Assembly: GCA_020860605.1 (NCBI GenBank)
Contig: JAJBTZ010000024.1
Coordinates: 1-64,000 of the forward strand
Length of the DNA: 64,000 nt
Reading direction: 5' to 3'
Origin: Ruminococcus sp.
GTDB lineage: Bacteria; Bacillota; Clostridia; Oscillospirales; Ruminococcaceae
The position numbers and the translations under genes were made by a program. The notes below the pieces were generated by a model. It saw nothing but the letters and a program-made list of their open reading frames with translations, was not told the origin of the DNA and did not search any database. Shown here one piece after another: positions 27,873 through 35,792 of the stretch (the first letter of the stretch is position 1; every line of letters begins with the position of its first letter).

Positions 27873-29399
27873 ATGATGTTAACCTGGAATGAACTTCTGA
27901 ATGAAATATACAGGGGAGAAAAAGTTGATACTGAATGTAAACTAGCTGGGAAGGAGATTCCCCAATCGGTTTATGAGACGTATTCTTCCTTTGCAAATTC
28001 AAAGGGCGGTGATATTATACTCGGCGTGGAAGAGGACAGAAGCAAAGCTGATCCTTATGACCGTTTTATAATTCGTGGAGTACCGGATCCTGATAAACTA
28101 CGGCAGGACTTTTGGAATACAATAAATGGGCAGAAGGTCAGCGCTAATATTCTGGTTGACGATGACGTATATGTCAGTACTAACGGTGAAATATCGTTAT
28201 TGGTTATTCATGTCCCGAGAGCCGATTACACTTCACGGCCTGTTTACAAGGGAGATAATCCTTTCAAGGGAACATATAAAAGGAATCATGAAGGCGATTA
28301 TCACGCCAAGGAGTATGAGGTCAGAGCAATGATTCGAGACCAGAGCTCCGAAGGAAATGATGGCACAATTCTCGAAGGATACACGATGGAAGATATTGAT
28401 CCATCTACTTTAAGCAGATATCGAAGAATGTTCAATTCAGATCATCCTGATCACGTGTGGAGAGAATTGTCCGATCAGGATTTTATGGAGATGCTTGGAG
28501 GATATCGCAAAGATCACAGAACTGGGGTAGAGGGACTCACAGTTGCTGGACTCCTGATGTTTGGCAAAGGCCTGGTTATTCGCAACGAATTCGATAATAT
28601 ACTAATGGATTATCGTGACGAAACGGGAGCAAACGCCACAGTGCGATGGACAGATAGAGTCACCTATGACGGAACATGGGAAAATAACCTGTTTAATTTC
28701 TTCATGAAAGTATTGCCAAAGCTGACATCCGACTTAAAGAAGCCGTTTGTACTTAGAAATATCCAACGAGAGGATGACACCTCTGTCAACAAAGCGATCC
28801 GTGAGGCGTTTGTAAATATGATTATACATTCTGATTATCGGATGGATGCAGGAGTGTTGAAAATCATTAAAGCAGAGGATGGTTTTACGTTCACAAATCC
28901 AGGAAATCTGAAGCTTCCGAAAGAGCAAATTTACAGTGGTGGTAATTCCAAAGCGAGAAATCCTCATATGCAAACAATGCTTCGAATGGTTGGCTTTGGC
29001 GAGAATGCCGGTTCCGGCTTTCCTGATATATTGAGAGCATGGGAAGAAAATGGTTGGCCCCGCCCTGAACTTGAAGAAGATACTGTTTTGAATCAGATTA
29101 CCCTGAGGATGAATCTGCTGATAACAGAATCGGCAGATAAATCGGCAGATAAATCGGTAGATGAATCGGTAGATGGACAATTATCGGCAGATAAGTCGGT
29201 AGTAAACATTACATTGTCACCGAGGCACAAGGACATTCTTGAGTATATGGAGCCCGATATATTCTACAGCAGGCAAGAAATTTCAGATGCACTAGGTATA
29301 AAAAGATCACGAACTGGTCAACTGTTAGGTGAACTTGTATCATCTGGATTGATTTCTGCTACAGGAGCTACCAGGTATCGTCGATATGTAAAAAAGTAA
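27873..29399 (+). CDS. AlbA_2/Schlafen-like putative regulator with HATPase_c_4 domain
   Basis: A 508-residue protein. The N-terminal AlbA_2 domain (about 15-135) shows TECKLAG and FANSKGGDIILGV. The HATPase_c_4-like domain (about 300-420) shows REAFVNMIIHSDY and NPGNLKLPKEQIYSGG. A Ser-Asp-Lys/Glu repeat linker (about 420-445) leads to a C-terminal winged helix (SRQEISDALGIKRSRTGQLL). Such proteins occur as accessory regulators, toxin-like or defence-associated genes; the exact role is unknown. Its codons are visibly AT-richer than yebC, suggesting transfer. No promoter is obvious in the 55-bp gap. Confidence 0.85.
   Translation: MMLTWNELLNEIYRGEKVDTECKLAGKEIPQSVYETYSSFANSKGGDIILGVEEDRSKADPYDRFIIRGVPDPDKLRQDFWNTINGQKVSANILVDDDVYVSTNGEISLLVIHVPRADYTSRPVYKGDNPFKGTYKRNHEGDYHAKEYEVRAMIRDQSSEGNDGTILEGYTMEDIDPSTLSRYRRMFNSDHPDHVWRELSDQDFMEMLGGYRKDHRTGVEGLTVAGLLMFGKGLVIRNEFDNILMDYRDETGANATVRWTDRVTYDGTWENNLFNFFMKVLPKLTSDLKKPFVLRNIQREDDTSVNKAIREAFVNMIIHSDYRMDAGVLKIIKAEDGFTFTNPGNLKLPKEQIYSGGNSKARNPHMQTMLRMVGFGENAGSGFPDILRAWEENGWPRPELEEDTVLNQITLRMNLLITESADKSADKSVDESVDGQLSADKSVVNITLSPRHKDILEYMEPDIFYSRQEISDALGIKRSRTGQLLGELVSSGLISATGATRYRRYVKK
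29128..29175 (+). repeat. 12-bp tandem repeats inside the AlbA_2 gene
   Basis: Four consecutive 12-bp units (AATCGGCAGATA twice, then AATCGGTAGATG twice) encode the SADK/SVDE-type linker; two more degenerate units follow to about 29201. The unit equals four codons, so slippage would change the linker length without a frameshift. Confidence 0.85.
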
Positions 29400-29406
29400 A
29401 ATTAAA

Positions 29407-29434
29407 CCCCACCATTCCCATGGTGGGGTATTTC
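29407..29434. terminator. Terminator between convergent genes
   Basis: CCCCACCA (29407-29414) pairs perfectly with TGGTGGGG (29421-29428). TATTTC follows on the plus strand and TTTAATTTT on the minus strand, so it can serve both neighbours. Confidence 0.75.
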
Positions 29435-29449
29435 ATATCAATCTGAGTT

Positions 29450-30097
29450 TTACTTCGTTTCCGCAAACACTTTCTTATGAAGCATCCATGTCGCGAGCAG
29501 GAACGTTCCCTGTCCGAGGACGTTGGTGAACTCGGCGATCCAGTTCATCGAAGCTTCTGTGAAATCTCTGGACGAGAGATATCCCATACCCATCACGAAG
29601 ATGAACGAGATGCCGTAGATGACGGCTGCAAGGGTCTGCTTATGCTTCGCCGAGATGATTATAAGTCCGACATCAAGAACGAGAACGCCTAAGACCATCA
29701 GCATGACGAAAATCATCGTGCCGGAGTACTCAGCGGGAGCTGAGGCGGTCAGAATCACTCCGAGAGCAGGAATAATCGCGACGGAATTGAGCTTGTTCTC
29801 GTCACCCTGCTTATGGCAGAGGAGGGCGAGCATACCGAGTGCTGCCAGGACGAAGCCTGTCGTCTGCATCGGGAAGAAGGATTTGTTTAAAGGTGTGAAG
29901 TCGCAGACGCCAGCAGCGTACAGCAGCTTCCATGTTGCCTTATAGAATCCGGCAACGAAAACGGTGATGGTGCCAGCCGAGAAGAGCGCAAACGCGCCTT
30001 TGCTCATAGCGCGGTAAAGGTCTCTCTGCAAAATCACGGCAGCTGCCAGAAACATAAAGACTGGGATATAGTCGACAATAGCCATTGGAATGGTCAT
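29450..30097 (-). CDS. Hypothetical six-helix membrane protein
   Basis: A 215-residue integral membrane protein with about six evenly spaced helices and short loops (MTIPMAIVDYIPVFMFLAAA at the start). I do not recognise the family. It is the last gene of a minus-strand set (flavin reductase-like, NmrA-like, DUF1295-like), separated from the others by a palindromic repeat. ATG 30097 is chosen because AAGGAAGGA lies 8 nt upstream; the frame extends through the repeat to 30334, but that part is low-complexity Arg/Ser/Pro repeat translation and not protein. Confidence 0.8.
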   Translation of the reverse strand: MTIPMAIVDYIPVFMFLAAAVILQRDLYRAMSKGAFALFSAGTITVFVAGFYKATWKLLYAAGVCDFTPLNKSFFPMQTTGFVLAALGMLALLCHKQGDENKLNSVAIIPALGVILTASAPAEYSGTMIFVMLMVLGVLVLDVGLIIISAKHKQTLAAVIYGISFIFVMGMGYLSSRDFTEASMNWIAEFTNVLGQGTFLLATWMLHKKVFAETK

Positions 30098-30127
30098 ATT
30101 TTTTCCTTCCTTTCTGATTAACTTTGG

Positions 30128-30333
30128 TTGGTGCAGCGCAGTTGCCCAAAGGGCAACTGCTACGCTCGCCTTCGGCTCGCGCCCTCTCAGTCGGCTTCGC
30201 CGACAGCTCTCCCAAAGGGAGAGCCAAGTTCTTCGGTGGCGCAACTTCTCGGCTCCCCCTCTGGGGGAGCTGTCAGCCGAAGGCTGACTGAGAGGGCGCG
30301 CGACCGAAGGGAGCGCGGTCGCCGCAGGCGACA
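30128..30333. repeat. Palindromic intergenic repeat, copy 6
   Basis: The left arm GCGCCCTCTCAGTCGGC with AGCTCTCCCAAAGGGAGAGC and the right arm GGCTCCCCCTCTGGGGGAGC with GTCAGCCGAAGGCTGACTG enclose a ~20-nt core. It lies within a probable operon, so it would be transcribed and fold. Confidence 0.88.
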
Positions 30334-30334
30334 A

Positions 30335-31141
30335 TTATTTGTACTTCCCTACATGGTAGAGCGGAATAAGCGGTATAATAATCGGTGTATGATCAGCATA
30401 ATCACGATATTCCTTCATCTGGCCGTATCTCTTTTCCTGACGGCGGTCGAGGCGCTGGGCGCCGTTGAACATGACCATGACGATGAGAATCCAGCCGAGG
30501 ACTGCCACAATCCACTGTCCTACACCCTGAAGAGCATTGACAGAGCCGATGAGGACGCCGGTCCAGAAGATGATTTCGCCTAAGTAGTTAGGGCATCTGA
30601 CCATCTTGAAGAGACCCTTGGTCGCGACCATGTTCGGGTTTTCTGCCTTCTGAGCGCTCTTCTGCTGGTCGGAGATGGACTCGAGGATGATTCCGCAGGC
30701 GCTGATAATGACGCCGATGAGGGGAAGAACCACGTCGTCGCCCTTGCCGTTATAGATTCTGTAGAATACCGGCGAGGTCTGTGCGAAGTAGAGAAGTCCG
30801 ACGCAAATCCAGATTGCAAACTTTACGAAGACTGGCATCGGCTTCTCGTCCTCTTTCGTGGCTTCCTTGAGAACCTTGCGGTAGTTGCCGTTCTTGAGCT
30901 CTCTTGCAAGCAGGAAGCCAGAAAGTCTGGCACCATAAATCATGAAGAGAACACACTGCAAAATCGTTACGACATTCCAGGCGAATCCTCCTGCGAATGT
31001 GGAAACGAGGTAGGCAATTCCCAGACCGATTACGGAGAAGCCGTAGCCGACCGAGAGGAAGTAAACATACTTCTTGAATCCGATTGCACAGCACAGAAGG
31101 CTGACGACAAAGAATATTCCAAAATATCCCCATATGTTCAT
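30335..31141 (-). CDS. DUF1295 / steroid 5-alpha-reductase-like membrane protein
   Basis: A 268-residue membrane protein with seven or so helices. The C-terminal region has the DUF1295/ICMT-like signature (GLFKMVRCPNYLGEIIFWTG near 195, then RRQEKRYGQMKEYRDYADHTP). The superfamily contains NAD(P)H-dependent steroid or enoyl reductases and isoprenylcysteine methyltransferases; the substrate here is unknown. It follows the NmrA-like gene by 3 bp, pointing to a shared redox function. Confidence 0.85.
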   Translation of the reverse strand: MNIWGYFGIFFVVSLLCCAIGFKKYVYFLSVGYGFSVIGLGIAYLVSTFAGGFAWNVVTILQCVLFMIYGARLSGFLLARELKNGNYRKVLKEATKEDEKPMPVFVKFAIWICVGLLYFAQTSPVFYRIYNGKGDDVVLPLIGVIISACGIILESISDQQKSAQKAENPNMVATKGLFKMVRCPNYLGEIIFWTGVLIGSVNALQGVGQWIVAVLGWILIVMVMFNGAQRLDRRQEKRYGQMKEYRDYADHTPIIIPLIPLYHVGKYK

Positions 31142-31144
31142 AGC

Positions 31145-32002
31145 TTAGCCCTCCTTCTTGAAGCTGTCTTCAATATACTGCTTGAAGCTCGATTCGCCGA
31201 CATGTGTGTCGCCGACCATCTCTTCGGTGAGGGTCCACTTCGAGAACTTGAGGATTGCCTTCTTGCCGTTCTTCTTGTTCTTCGGGAGATTTCCCAAAAC
31301 GTCGAAGAGCCATGCCGGAGCGCGCTTGATGACGGGCTCCTTGCCTGCTGCTGCAAAGCACATGCGGGCGATTTCCTCATAAGACCAAGTCTCCTTGCCA
31401 CCGACATCATAGGTGACATTATTGTCGCTGATGTGGTCGACGATGAACTCTGCAAAGTCAGGAGTGTGGACGACGTTGGCGTGAACCGCTTCTTTTCCTA
31501 AGAGGGTTACTTTTCCTTCCTCAATCATCGGCTTGAAGACCTTGACGATGTCGTAGAAATAGCCTGTTGGGCGATGGATGACATAGGAGATTCCGCTTTC
31601 CTTCAGCTTTTCTTCGAAGAGATACTTCGCGTGGAGCATCGGGACGTCGGGAGCCTTGTCAGCCTTGATAACCGAGATGTAGACGAACTTTGTGACACCG
31701 GCACGCTTTGCCTCTTCCAAGAGATTGAGGTTGCCGTTGTAGTCGATGTCATAATTTGTGAGAGTTGCGCTGGTGGCGGTTAAGCCCACAGTTGTGATAA
31801 CTGTGTCAGCACCGTCGCAGAGACCCTTGAGGGCTTCTTTGTTGGTGACGTCAAGCTTCTTGAACGAATACTTCGACTTATCTAAGCCTTCAATGTCTCT
31901 TTCAACCATATCAGCTGCAACTGTCTCGATGTTTCTCGCAACGAGAGACTTTAGAATTTCGCTGCCGAGCTTGCCATAAGCTCCTGCCAAAACTACTTTC
32001 AT
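31145..32002 (-). CDS. NmrA-like NAD(P)-binding oxidoreductase
   Basis: A 285-residue atypical SDR protein. The N-terminal dinucleotide motif GAYGKLGSEIL and acidic ADMVERD suggest NAD(P) binding. TNYDIDYNGNLNLLEEAKRAGV, VYISVIKADK and HAKYLFEEKLKESGISYVIHRP follow the NmrA/YbjT pattern with the usual catalytic Tyr shifted. It is sandwiched between the flavin reductase-like and DUF1295 genes with 3- and 17-bp gaps. Probably an electron-transfer or quinone/lipid-modifying enzyme; the substrate is not inferable. Confidence 0.85.
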   Translation of the reverse strand: MKVVLAGAYGKLGSEILKSLVARNIETVAADMVERDIEGLDKSKYSFKKLDVTNKEALKGLCDGADTVITTVGLTATSATLTNYDIDYNGNLNLLEEAKRAGVTKFVYISVIKADKAPDVPMLHAKYLFEEKLKESGISYVIHRPTGYFYDIVKVFKPMIEEGKVTLLGKEAVHANVVHTPDFAEFIVDHISDNNVTYDVGGKETWSYEEIARMCFAAAGKEPVIKRAPAWLFDVLGNLPKNKKNGKKAILKFSKWTLTEEMVGDTHVGESSFKQYIEDSFKKEG

Positions 32003-32019
32003 GATGTTTCCCCTTTCAG

Positions 32020-32946
32020 TTATTTATTCTTTTCTTTCGAGCGCTTGTCGTTGATGATGTTCATGTGCTCCTCGGTGATGAGGGTGACGCCGTTCTGCTT
32101 CGCCCAGTCAACACAGCCCTTCAAGGCGGTCGGGAGGAAGATTCTCGGGACGTTGATGAGCTTCATGCAGGCTTCGTCTGTGAACTGGACATCCGGGTCG
32201 ATTCTCTTTGCAGCATACTTGACCGAGTCGAGGTTGCCTTCTCTCACAGGGAGAAGCTCAGGAATCGGACGGGTGAATCTTGTATACCAGAAGTTCTTCG
32301 AATCGCGGTAGCCGTAGTCAACAGGAACTCTCGGGAAGCCAGAGGCCTTGACGCCGTTGACGATGGCGTTATAGTGCTTCTCCTTCATGAGAATCTTCTC
32401 GATCTTAAGGATGAAGTGAGCGCCGAACTCAGAAGTGATTCCGTTGAAATCGTGATAAGGTCCGGGATAGCCGTGGAGCTCGCCTGCCTGGTCGTCCTGA
32501 GCGTTGTCAAGAGTGTCCATCCAGACACACTCGAATACCTGATAGCACTCCTTTATAACCTGCGGATAAGTTCCCTTCGGGTCAGCTTCCTTGAGAAGAC
32601 CGTCCTCGAGGGTGAACTTGCAATCCTTCATCTTCTCCTCGGGAGTGTCGCCCGGCCAACCCATTCTGACAGCCTCCTTGAAGAGCTTTCTGTCGTCATA
32701 GATGAAGTTAAGGGTGCATCTCTTTCTCTTTAAGATGTTCTGAGCCGTATTCGAAGAATTGCGGCAGTTTAAGAGCATTGCATAGTAGCCCTTGCCTGCG
32801 ACATAATAAGGCTGGCAGAGGGAATAGGGACCAAAAGTGGTGCTTCCGTCGTCAGCGATGGTGCCGATCATCATCGTAGGCATCGGGAAGAACGCCGAGG
32901 TCTGGTAGAAATTATCTACTATTCTTAAATCCTTGTAGCTACTCAT
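32020..32946 (-). CDS. Flavin reductase-like protein with PCP_red-like C-terminus
   Basis: A 308-residue protein. The first ~200 residues fit the FMN-binding split barrel of flavin reductase-like proteins (PMPTMMIGTIADDG, FGPYSLCQPYYVAG, LLNCRNSSNTAQNI). The last ~50 residues (TDEACMKLINVP, then ALKGCVDWAKQNGV and TEEHMN) resemble the small PCP_red helical domain known from protochlorophyllide reductase-like and heme-pathway proteins. Start ATG 32946 has GGAGGT 10 nt upstream; the frame opens 8 codons earlier without support. It heads the four-gene redox operon. Confidence 0.78.
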   Translation of the reverse strand: MSSYKDLRIVDNFYQTSAFFPMPTMMIGTIADDGSTTFGPYSLCQPYYVAGKGYYAMLLNCRNSSNTAQNILKRKRCTLNFIYDDRKLFKEAVRMGWPGDTPEEKMKDCKFTLEDGLLKEADPKGTYPQVIKECYQVFECVWMDTLDNAQDDQAGELHGYPGPYHDFNGITSEFGAHFILKIEKILMKEKHYNAIVNGVKASGFPRVPVDYGYRDSKNFWYTRFTRPIPELLPVREGNLDSVKYAAKRIDPDVQFTDEACMKLINVPRIFLPTALKGCVDWAKQNGVTLITEEHMNIINDKRSKEKNK

Positions 32947-33007
32947 GATTAAAATTACCTCCATACACAAAAATATTTATTTTAGACATATCCAAAACTA
33001 TATAATA

Positions 33008-34165
33008 TCATTTTTTGCGCATTTTGTCAAGATAAAATATAGGTAAAATAAGCGCGATTGCGATTCCAAGTGCTATGAAGCACACCGCTGTCCCAGCTCC
33101 CGAAAGGGCTGACGATACGAGAAGTATCGCGATCTGTGGGAGGCTTCCTCCCATGCTGAAGACGGATAAAACCGTCGCCCGATTGCCTTCGGCACCCATT
33201 TTGTCGATGAGGTCGTTTTCGTACTTCGAGAGTATCACCGACGGGACGTCGATCATAAGCGGGAGAATGAGCATCAGCAGGACAGCCGGCGCCGCTCCGC
33301 TTGAAATCCCGAAAAGTATCAGGCCAACGCTCAGAACAAGGCTTGAAATTACGAAGTATACCTGCTGGTTTTTGGAATTCACCCGCTTGACAATCTTCGC
33401 ATTCAGCAGCTCGATCGCCGAATAGCCCAAAATTATCGGGGTCATCAGCTTCTCATCGAGGTCAACAGCCATCAGCTTGTCGACGTCGAAGAAGTTCACG
33501 AACAGCATCGCCATTGTGAGGCAGGCCGAAACGATCATCAGAATCCAGAGCTCACGGCTCTTGAGCAGGCTTCTGAGGACCTCAGGCGAGCTCTTTTCCT
33601 GCTTTTCTGGCTTGGACTTCTCTTTTTCAAGCCCGAACGAGCAGAGCAGCGCCAGAAAGCCCGAAACCACAGTCGAAACCAGCAGCCCCACCATTCCGAA
33701 AACGGCGTAGAAAACGTAGTAGAGCAGAGTGCTCACGATAAAGCCGGTCGTCCCGAAGTTGTTGGCGACAGTGCTCCTCCTAAGATATTCCTCCTCGCCG
33801 TAAACGCCGTAGAGATAGGCGTCATAGGTTCCTGAGTAGAAGACGTTCGAGAGCCCTTCGAGAGCAGCCTCCAAAATGAAGAGGGGAAGGCTCCTCCAAA
33901 GAAAAGCCATGAGCAGGCAGGCTCGAGCCGAGAACAAGAGCAGCTGCGACAGGACGATCGAGTTCTTATACCCGATCCTGTCGGTCACCATCCCTGCCGG
34001 AACCTCTCCCGCAAAAATCACCACCGACAGTATCGCCTCGAGCAAAAGAAACTCCGAAACCGTCATCCCCGCCTGAGTCCTCACGAGCAACGCCACGGGT
34101 GCATAAAAGATAAGCCCGTTGAAAAGCTGCAGGCAGTTGAATCTATTAATATAAAATTTAGGCAT
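33008..34165 (-). CDS. MFS transporter, probable drug exporter
   Basis: A 385-residue twelve-helix major facilitator protein. The motif-A-like GMVTDRIGYKNSI lies between helices 2 and 3, and the central loop is charged (EKEKSKPEKQEKSS). It resembles the macrolide/multidrug efflux branch of MFS, but the substrate cannot be assigned. Start ATG 34165 has GGAG 10 nt upstream. Expression runs from a perfect sigma-A promoter at 34295-34323 through a ~120-nt leader whose nested inverted repeats cover the start codon (34161-34272). Confidence 0.88.
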   Translation of the reverse strand: MPKFYINRFNCLQLFNGLIFYAPVALLVRTQAGMTVSEFLLLEAILSVVIFAGEVPAGMVTDRIGYKNSIVLSQLLLFSARACLLMAFLWRSLPLFILEAALEGLSNVFYSGTYDAYLYGVYGEEEYLRRSTVANNFGTTGFIVSTLLYYVFYAVFGMVGLLVSTVVSGFLALLCSFGLEKEKSKPEKQEKSSPEVLRSLLKSRELWILMIVSACLTMAMLFVNFFDVDKLMAVDLDEKLMTPIILGYSAIELLNAKIVKRVNSKNQQVYFVISSLVLSVGLILFGISSGAAPAVLLMLILPLMIDVPSVILSKYENDLIDKMGAEGNRATVLSVFSMGGSLPQIAILLVSSALSGAGTAVCFIALGIAIALILPIFYLDKMRKK

Positions 34166-34272
34166 AATAAATACGCTCCTTAAAAATAAGAATTTAAACA
34201 CGACGAACAAGCATGAAGCTCATGCTTTTCGAAATTATGGTGTTTAAATTCAAATCAACGCATTATTATGCC
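34161..34272 (-). promoter_or_regulatory. Nested inverted-repeat leader of the MFS gene
   Basis: Three concentric inverted repeats lie in the mRNA leader. The outer one pairs GGCATAATAA with TTATTATGCC (34263-34272 with 34161-34170), covering the ATG. The middle one is 12 bp (GAATTTAAACAC/GTGTTTAAATTC, 34190-34201 with 34240-34251). The inner one is 8 bp (34209-34216 with 34220-34227). A 9-codon frame MSFMLVRRV (34194-34223) sits in the loop, without a ribosome site. GAGG followed by ATG-CGT-TGA (a two-codon frame) lies on the outer 5' arm. This is a candidate translational attenuator. Confidence 0.6.
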
Positions 34273-34294
34273 TCGCTTTTTAAATATTGGTTTC

Positions 34295-34323
34295 ATTATA
34301 TACCGCGACTGCGCTTTTGTCAA
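34295..34323 (-). promoter_or_regulatory. Consensus sigma-A promoter for the MFS gene
   Basis: On the minus strand TTGACA (34318-34323) and TATAAT (34295-34300) have a 17-bp spacer. Transcription should begin near 34288. Confidence 0.87.
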
Positions 34324-34337
34324 CTCCCAAATTTTCT

Positions 34338-34459
34338 TGCAAATTGCCCACTTTAACGCTCCAAAATAGCCTTGATTGTTGTGCAATTTTTCTTAACCAA
34401 GAAAACCAAGTCAGAAATCTCCGAAATTCGTTGTGAAAAATCAACGATTCTGGAGATTT
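34338..34459. other. Intergenic hairpins between divergent genes
   Basis: AAATTGC/GCAATTT (34338-34344 with 34382-34388, then a T-rich tail) and AAATCTCC/GGAGATTT (34415-34422 with 34452-34459, with internal CGTTG/CAACG) are present. Related GCAAATT/GCACAATTT words recur up to 34530. They may be operators or the terminator of a small RNA. I see no gene here. Confidence 0.4.
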
Positions 34460-34520
34460 TGTCTCTCCAAAACTATGCAATCTGCACAATTTAGAGGCTT
34501 AAATAAAATTTCGAGTCGAT

Positions 34521-34549
34521 TTGCAATTTGGAATCACTTAGCGTAGAAT
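34521..34549 (+). promoter_or_regulatory. Promoter for the ECF S component
   Basis: TTGCAA (34521-34526) and TAGAAT (34544-34549) are spaced by 17 bp, 32 bp before the ATG at 34581. Confidence 0.6.
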
Positions 34550-34580
34550 TGTTGACAGAAACGAAAGGGAGGCAACCCTT

Positions 34581-35300
34581 ATGAATACCAATACCAAATC
34601 CAGAAACAACAAGCTTTACTTCATGATATCTGTCGGCATGATGGCGGCGCTTTGCTTTGTCGGAAACTACATTCAGATAAAGATTCCGAACGGTGTGCTG
34701 ATTACGAGAATCCACTTCGGCAATTCGATGTGTCTGCTGTCGGGCTTGCTCCTTGGTGGCTTCGGCGGAGGACTGGCTTCGGGAATCGGTGCCGGGCTCT
34801 ATGACCTCATGGACCCTGTCTACATCTTCTCGGCACCGTTCACATTCCTGTCGAAATTCGCGATGGGCTATATCTGCGGAGAGCTTGCGTCCTACTTCCG
34901 CACCCGCCACAAGGGCACAACCCTCGGCAAAACCACTGGCATCCTCATAAGTGGCATCCTGGGCCAGATCACCTATATAATCCTCTACCTCGCTAAAACA
35001 TATCTTACCCAGATTATTCTCGGGTACGAGGTCCAGACAGCGGTAACCGCGACGGTGACAAACCTGATCACTTCCTCCGTAAACGCAGTGATAGCGGTAG
35101 CGGTTTCCGTCCCTCTCTACCTCGCCCTGAGAGTCCCCCTCCGCCACACCGGCCTTGCCAGTGTCCTGAACCCCGAACTTCCGCCAAAGGAAGAGGGAAA
35201 GAAAGTGAGCCCGAGGACAATTATCGGCATCGTGGCGTTTGTGGTGCTTACAGTTGCTGCGTTTGTACTGTATATTGAGTATAAGTTGGGGAATATCTGA
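34581..35300 (+). CDS. ECF transporter S component
   Basis: A 239-residue membrane protein with six helices in the S-component pattern: a soluble N-terminus, MISVGMMAALCFVGNYIQIK, then FGNSMCLLSGLLLGGFGGGL and GIGAGLYDLMDP, a loop seen in ECF substrate binders. It would deliver a vitamin or related micronutrient to the EcfA1-EcfA2-EcfT core at 15943-18482. No riboswitch is visible upstream, so the substrate cannot be named. It extends about 40 residues beyond the usual length with a last helix after a basic-acidic linker. Confidence 0.83.
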   Translation: MNTNTKSRNNKLYFMISVGMMAALCFVGNYIQIKIPNGVLITRIHFGNSMCLLSGLLLGGFGGGLASGIGAGLYDLMDPVYIFSAPFTFLSKFAMGYICGELASYFRTRHKGTTLGKTTGILISGILGQITYIILYLAKTYLTQIILGYEVQTAVTATVTNLITSSVNAVIAVAVSVPLYLALRVPLRHTGLASVLNPELPPKEEGKKVSPRTIIGIVAFVVLTVAAFVLYIEYKLGNI

Positions 35301-35655
35301 GCCCGCAGTCCCTACATGTTCGGCTGCAGCGATTGGCGTCGCTTCCGCCAAAGCGATTTCAGGCTTCGCCTGAAATCGCACCCCTCCACCACTGGCTTCG
35401 CCAGCGGTCCCCCTCCCCTTGACAGGGGAGGCTTTTTTTGCTTCTCTCGCAGCTTTGTGCGGAGCACAAAACGCTCGCCCTTCGGGCTCGCGCCCTCTCA
35501 GTCACGCTTCGCGTGACAGCTCCCCCGGAGGGGGAGCCAAGAACTGCGCTCTCGCAAGAGCTTTCGAGGGGAGAACAACTCGGCTCTCCCTCTGGGAGAG
35601 CTGGCAGCTGCGAAGCAGCTGACTGAGAGGGCGCGAGCGAAGCGAGCGTTTAGTT
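35301..35655. repeat. Composite palindromic intergenic repeat, copy 7
   Basis: Module B comes first: hairpins CGATTTCAGGC/GCCTGAAATCG, CACTGGCTTCGCCAG and CCTCCCCTTGACAGGGGAGG. Module A follows: GCGCCCTCTCAGTCACGC with CTCCCCCGGAGGGGGAG, a unique ~40-nt core, then GGCTCTCCCTCTGGGAGAGC and the shared AGCTGCGAAGCAGCTGACTG. Apart from its internal terminator it holds no gene. Confidence 0.88.
35412..35439 (+). terminator. Terminator within repeat copy 7
   Basis: CCTCCCCT (35412-35419) and AGGGGAGG (35424-35431) with a TGAC loop are followed by seven T. It can end the ECF S-component transcript. Confidence 0.8.
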
Positions 35656-35719
35656 TTCTCTTGACGGGGAACTCTTTTTTATATAGTCGTAAAATGTGCA
35701 GTTCTGGTCGACAAATGTG

Positions 35720-35749
35720 TTGAAATGACAGCCTCTAAGGTGGTAAAAT
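35720..35749 (+). promoter_or_regulatory. Promoter for the anchored surface protein
   Basis: TTGAAA (35720-35725), an 18-bp spacer and TAAAAT (35744-35749) preceded by TGG, an extended -10 element. It lies 43 bp before the ATG at 35793. Confidence 0.6.
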
Positions 35750-35792
35750 GTTCTTAATAAAATCTATTTGGAGTTTAGAAAGGAGCATTTTT

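Noticed and set aside
30098..30334. N-terminal extension of the six-helix membrane protein through the repeat
   Set aside because: It translates palindromic repeat DNA into Arg/Ser/Pro sequence; the internal ATG at 30097 has a strong ribosome site.
32065..32733. 222-codon plus-strand frame opposite the flavin reductase-like gene
   Set aside because: Antisense shadow, no ribosome site.
34194..34223. Leader peptide MSFMLVRRV as an annotated gene
   Set aside because: No ribosome site; reported only as part of the regulatory leader.
34491..35381. 296-codon minus-strand frame across the ECF S component
   Set aside because: Shadow frame with no domain sense; the plus-strand gene has a promoter, ribosome site and six helices.
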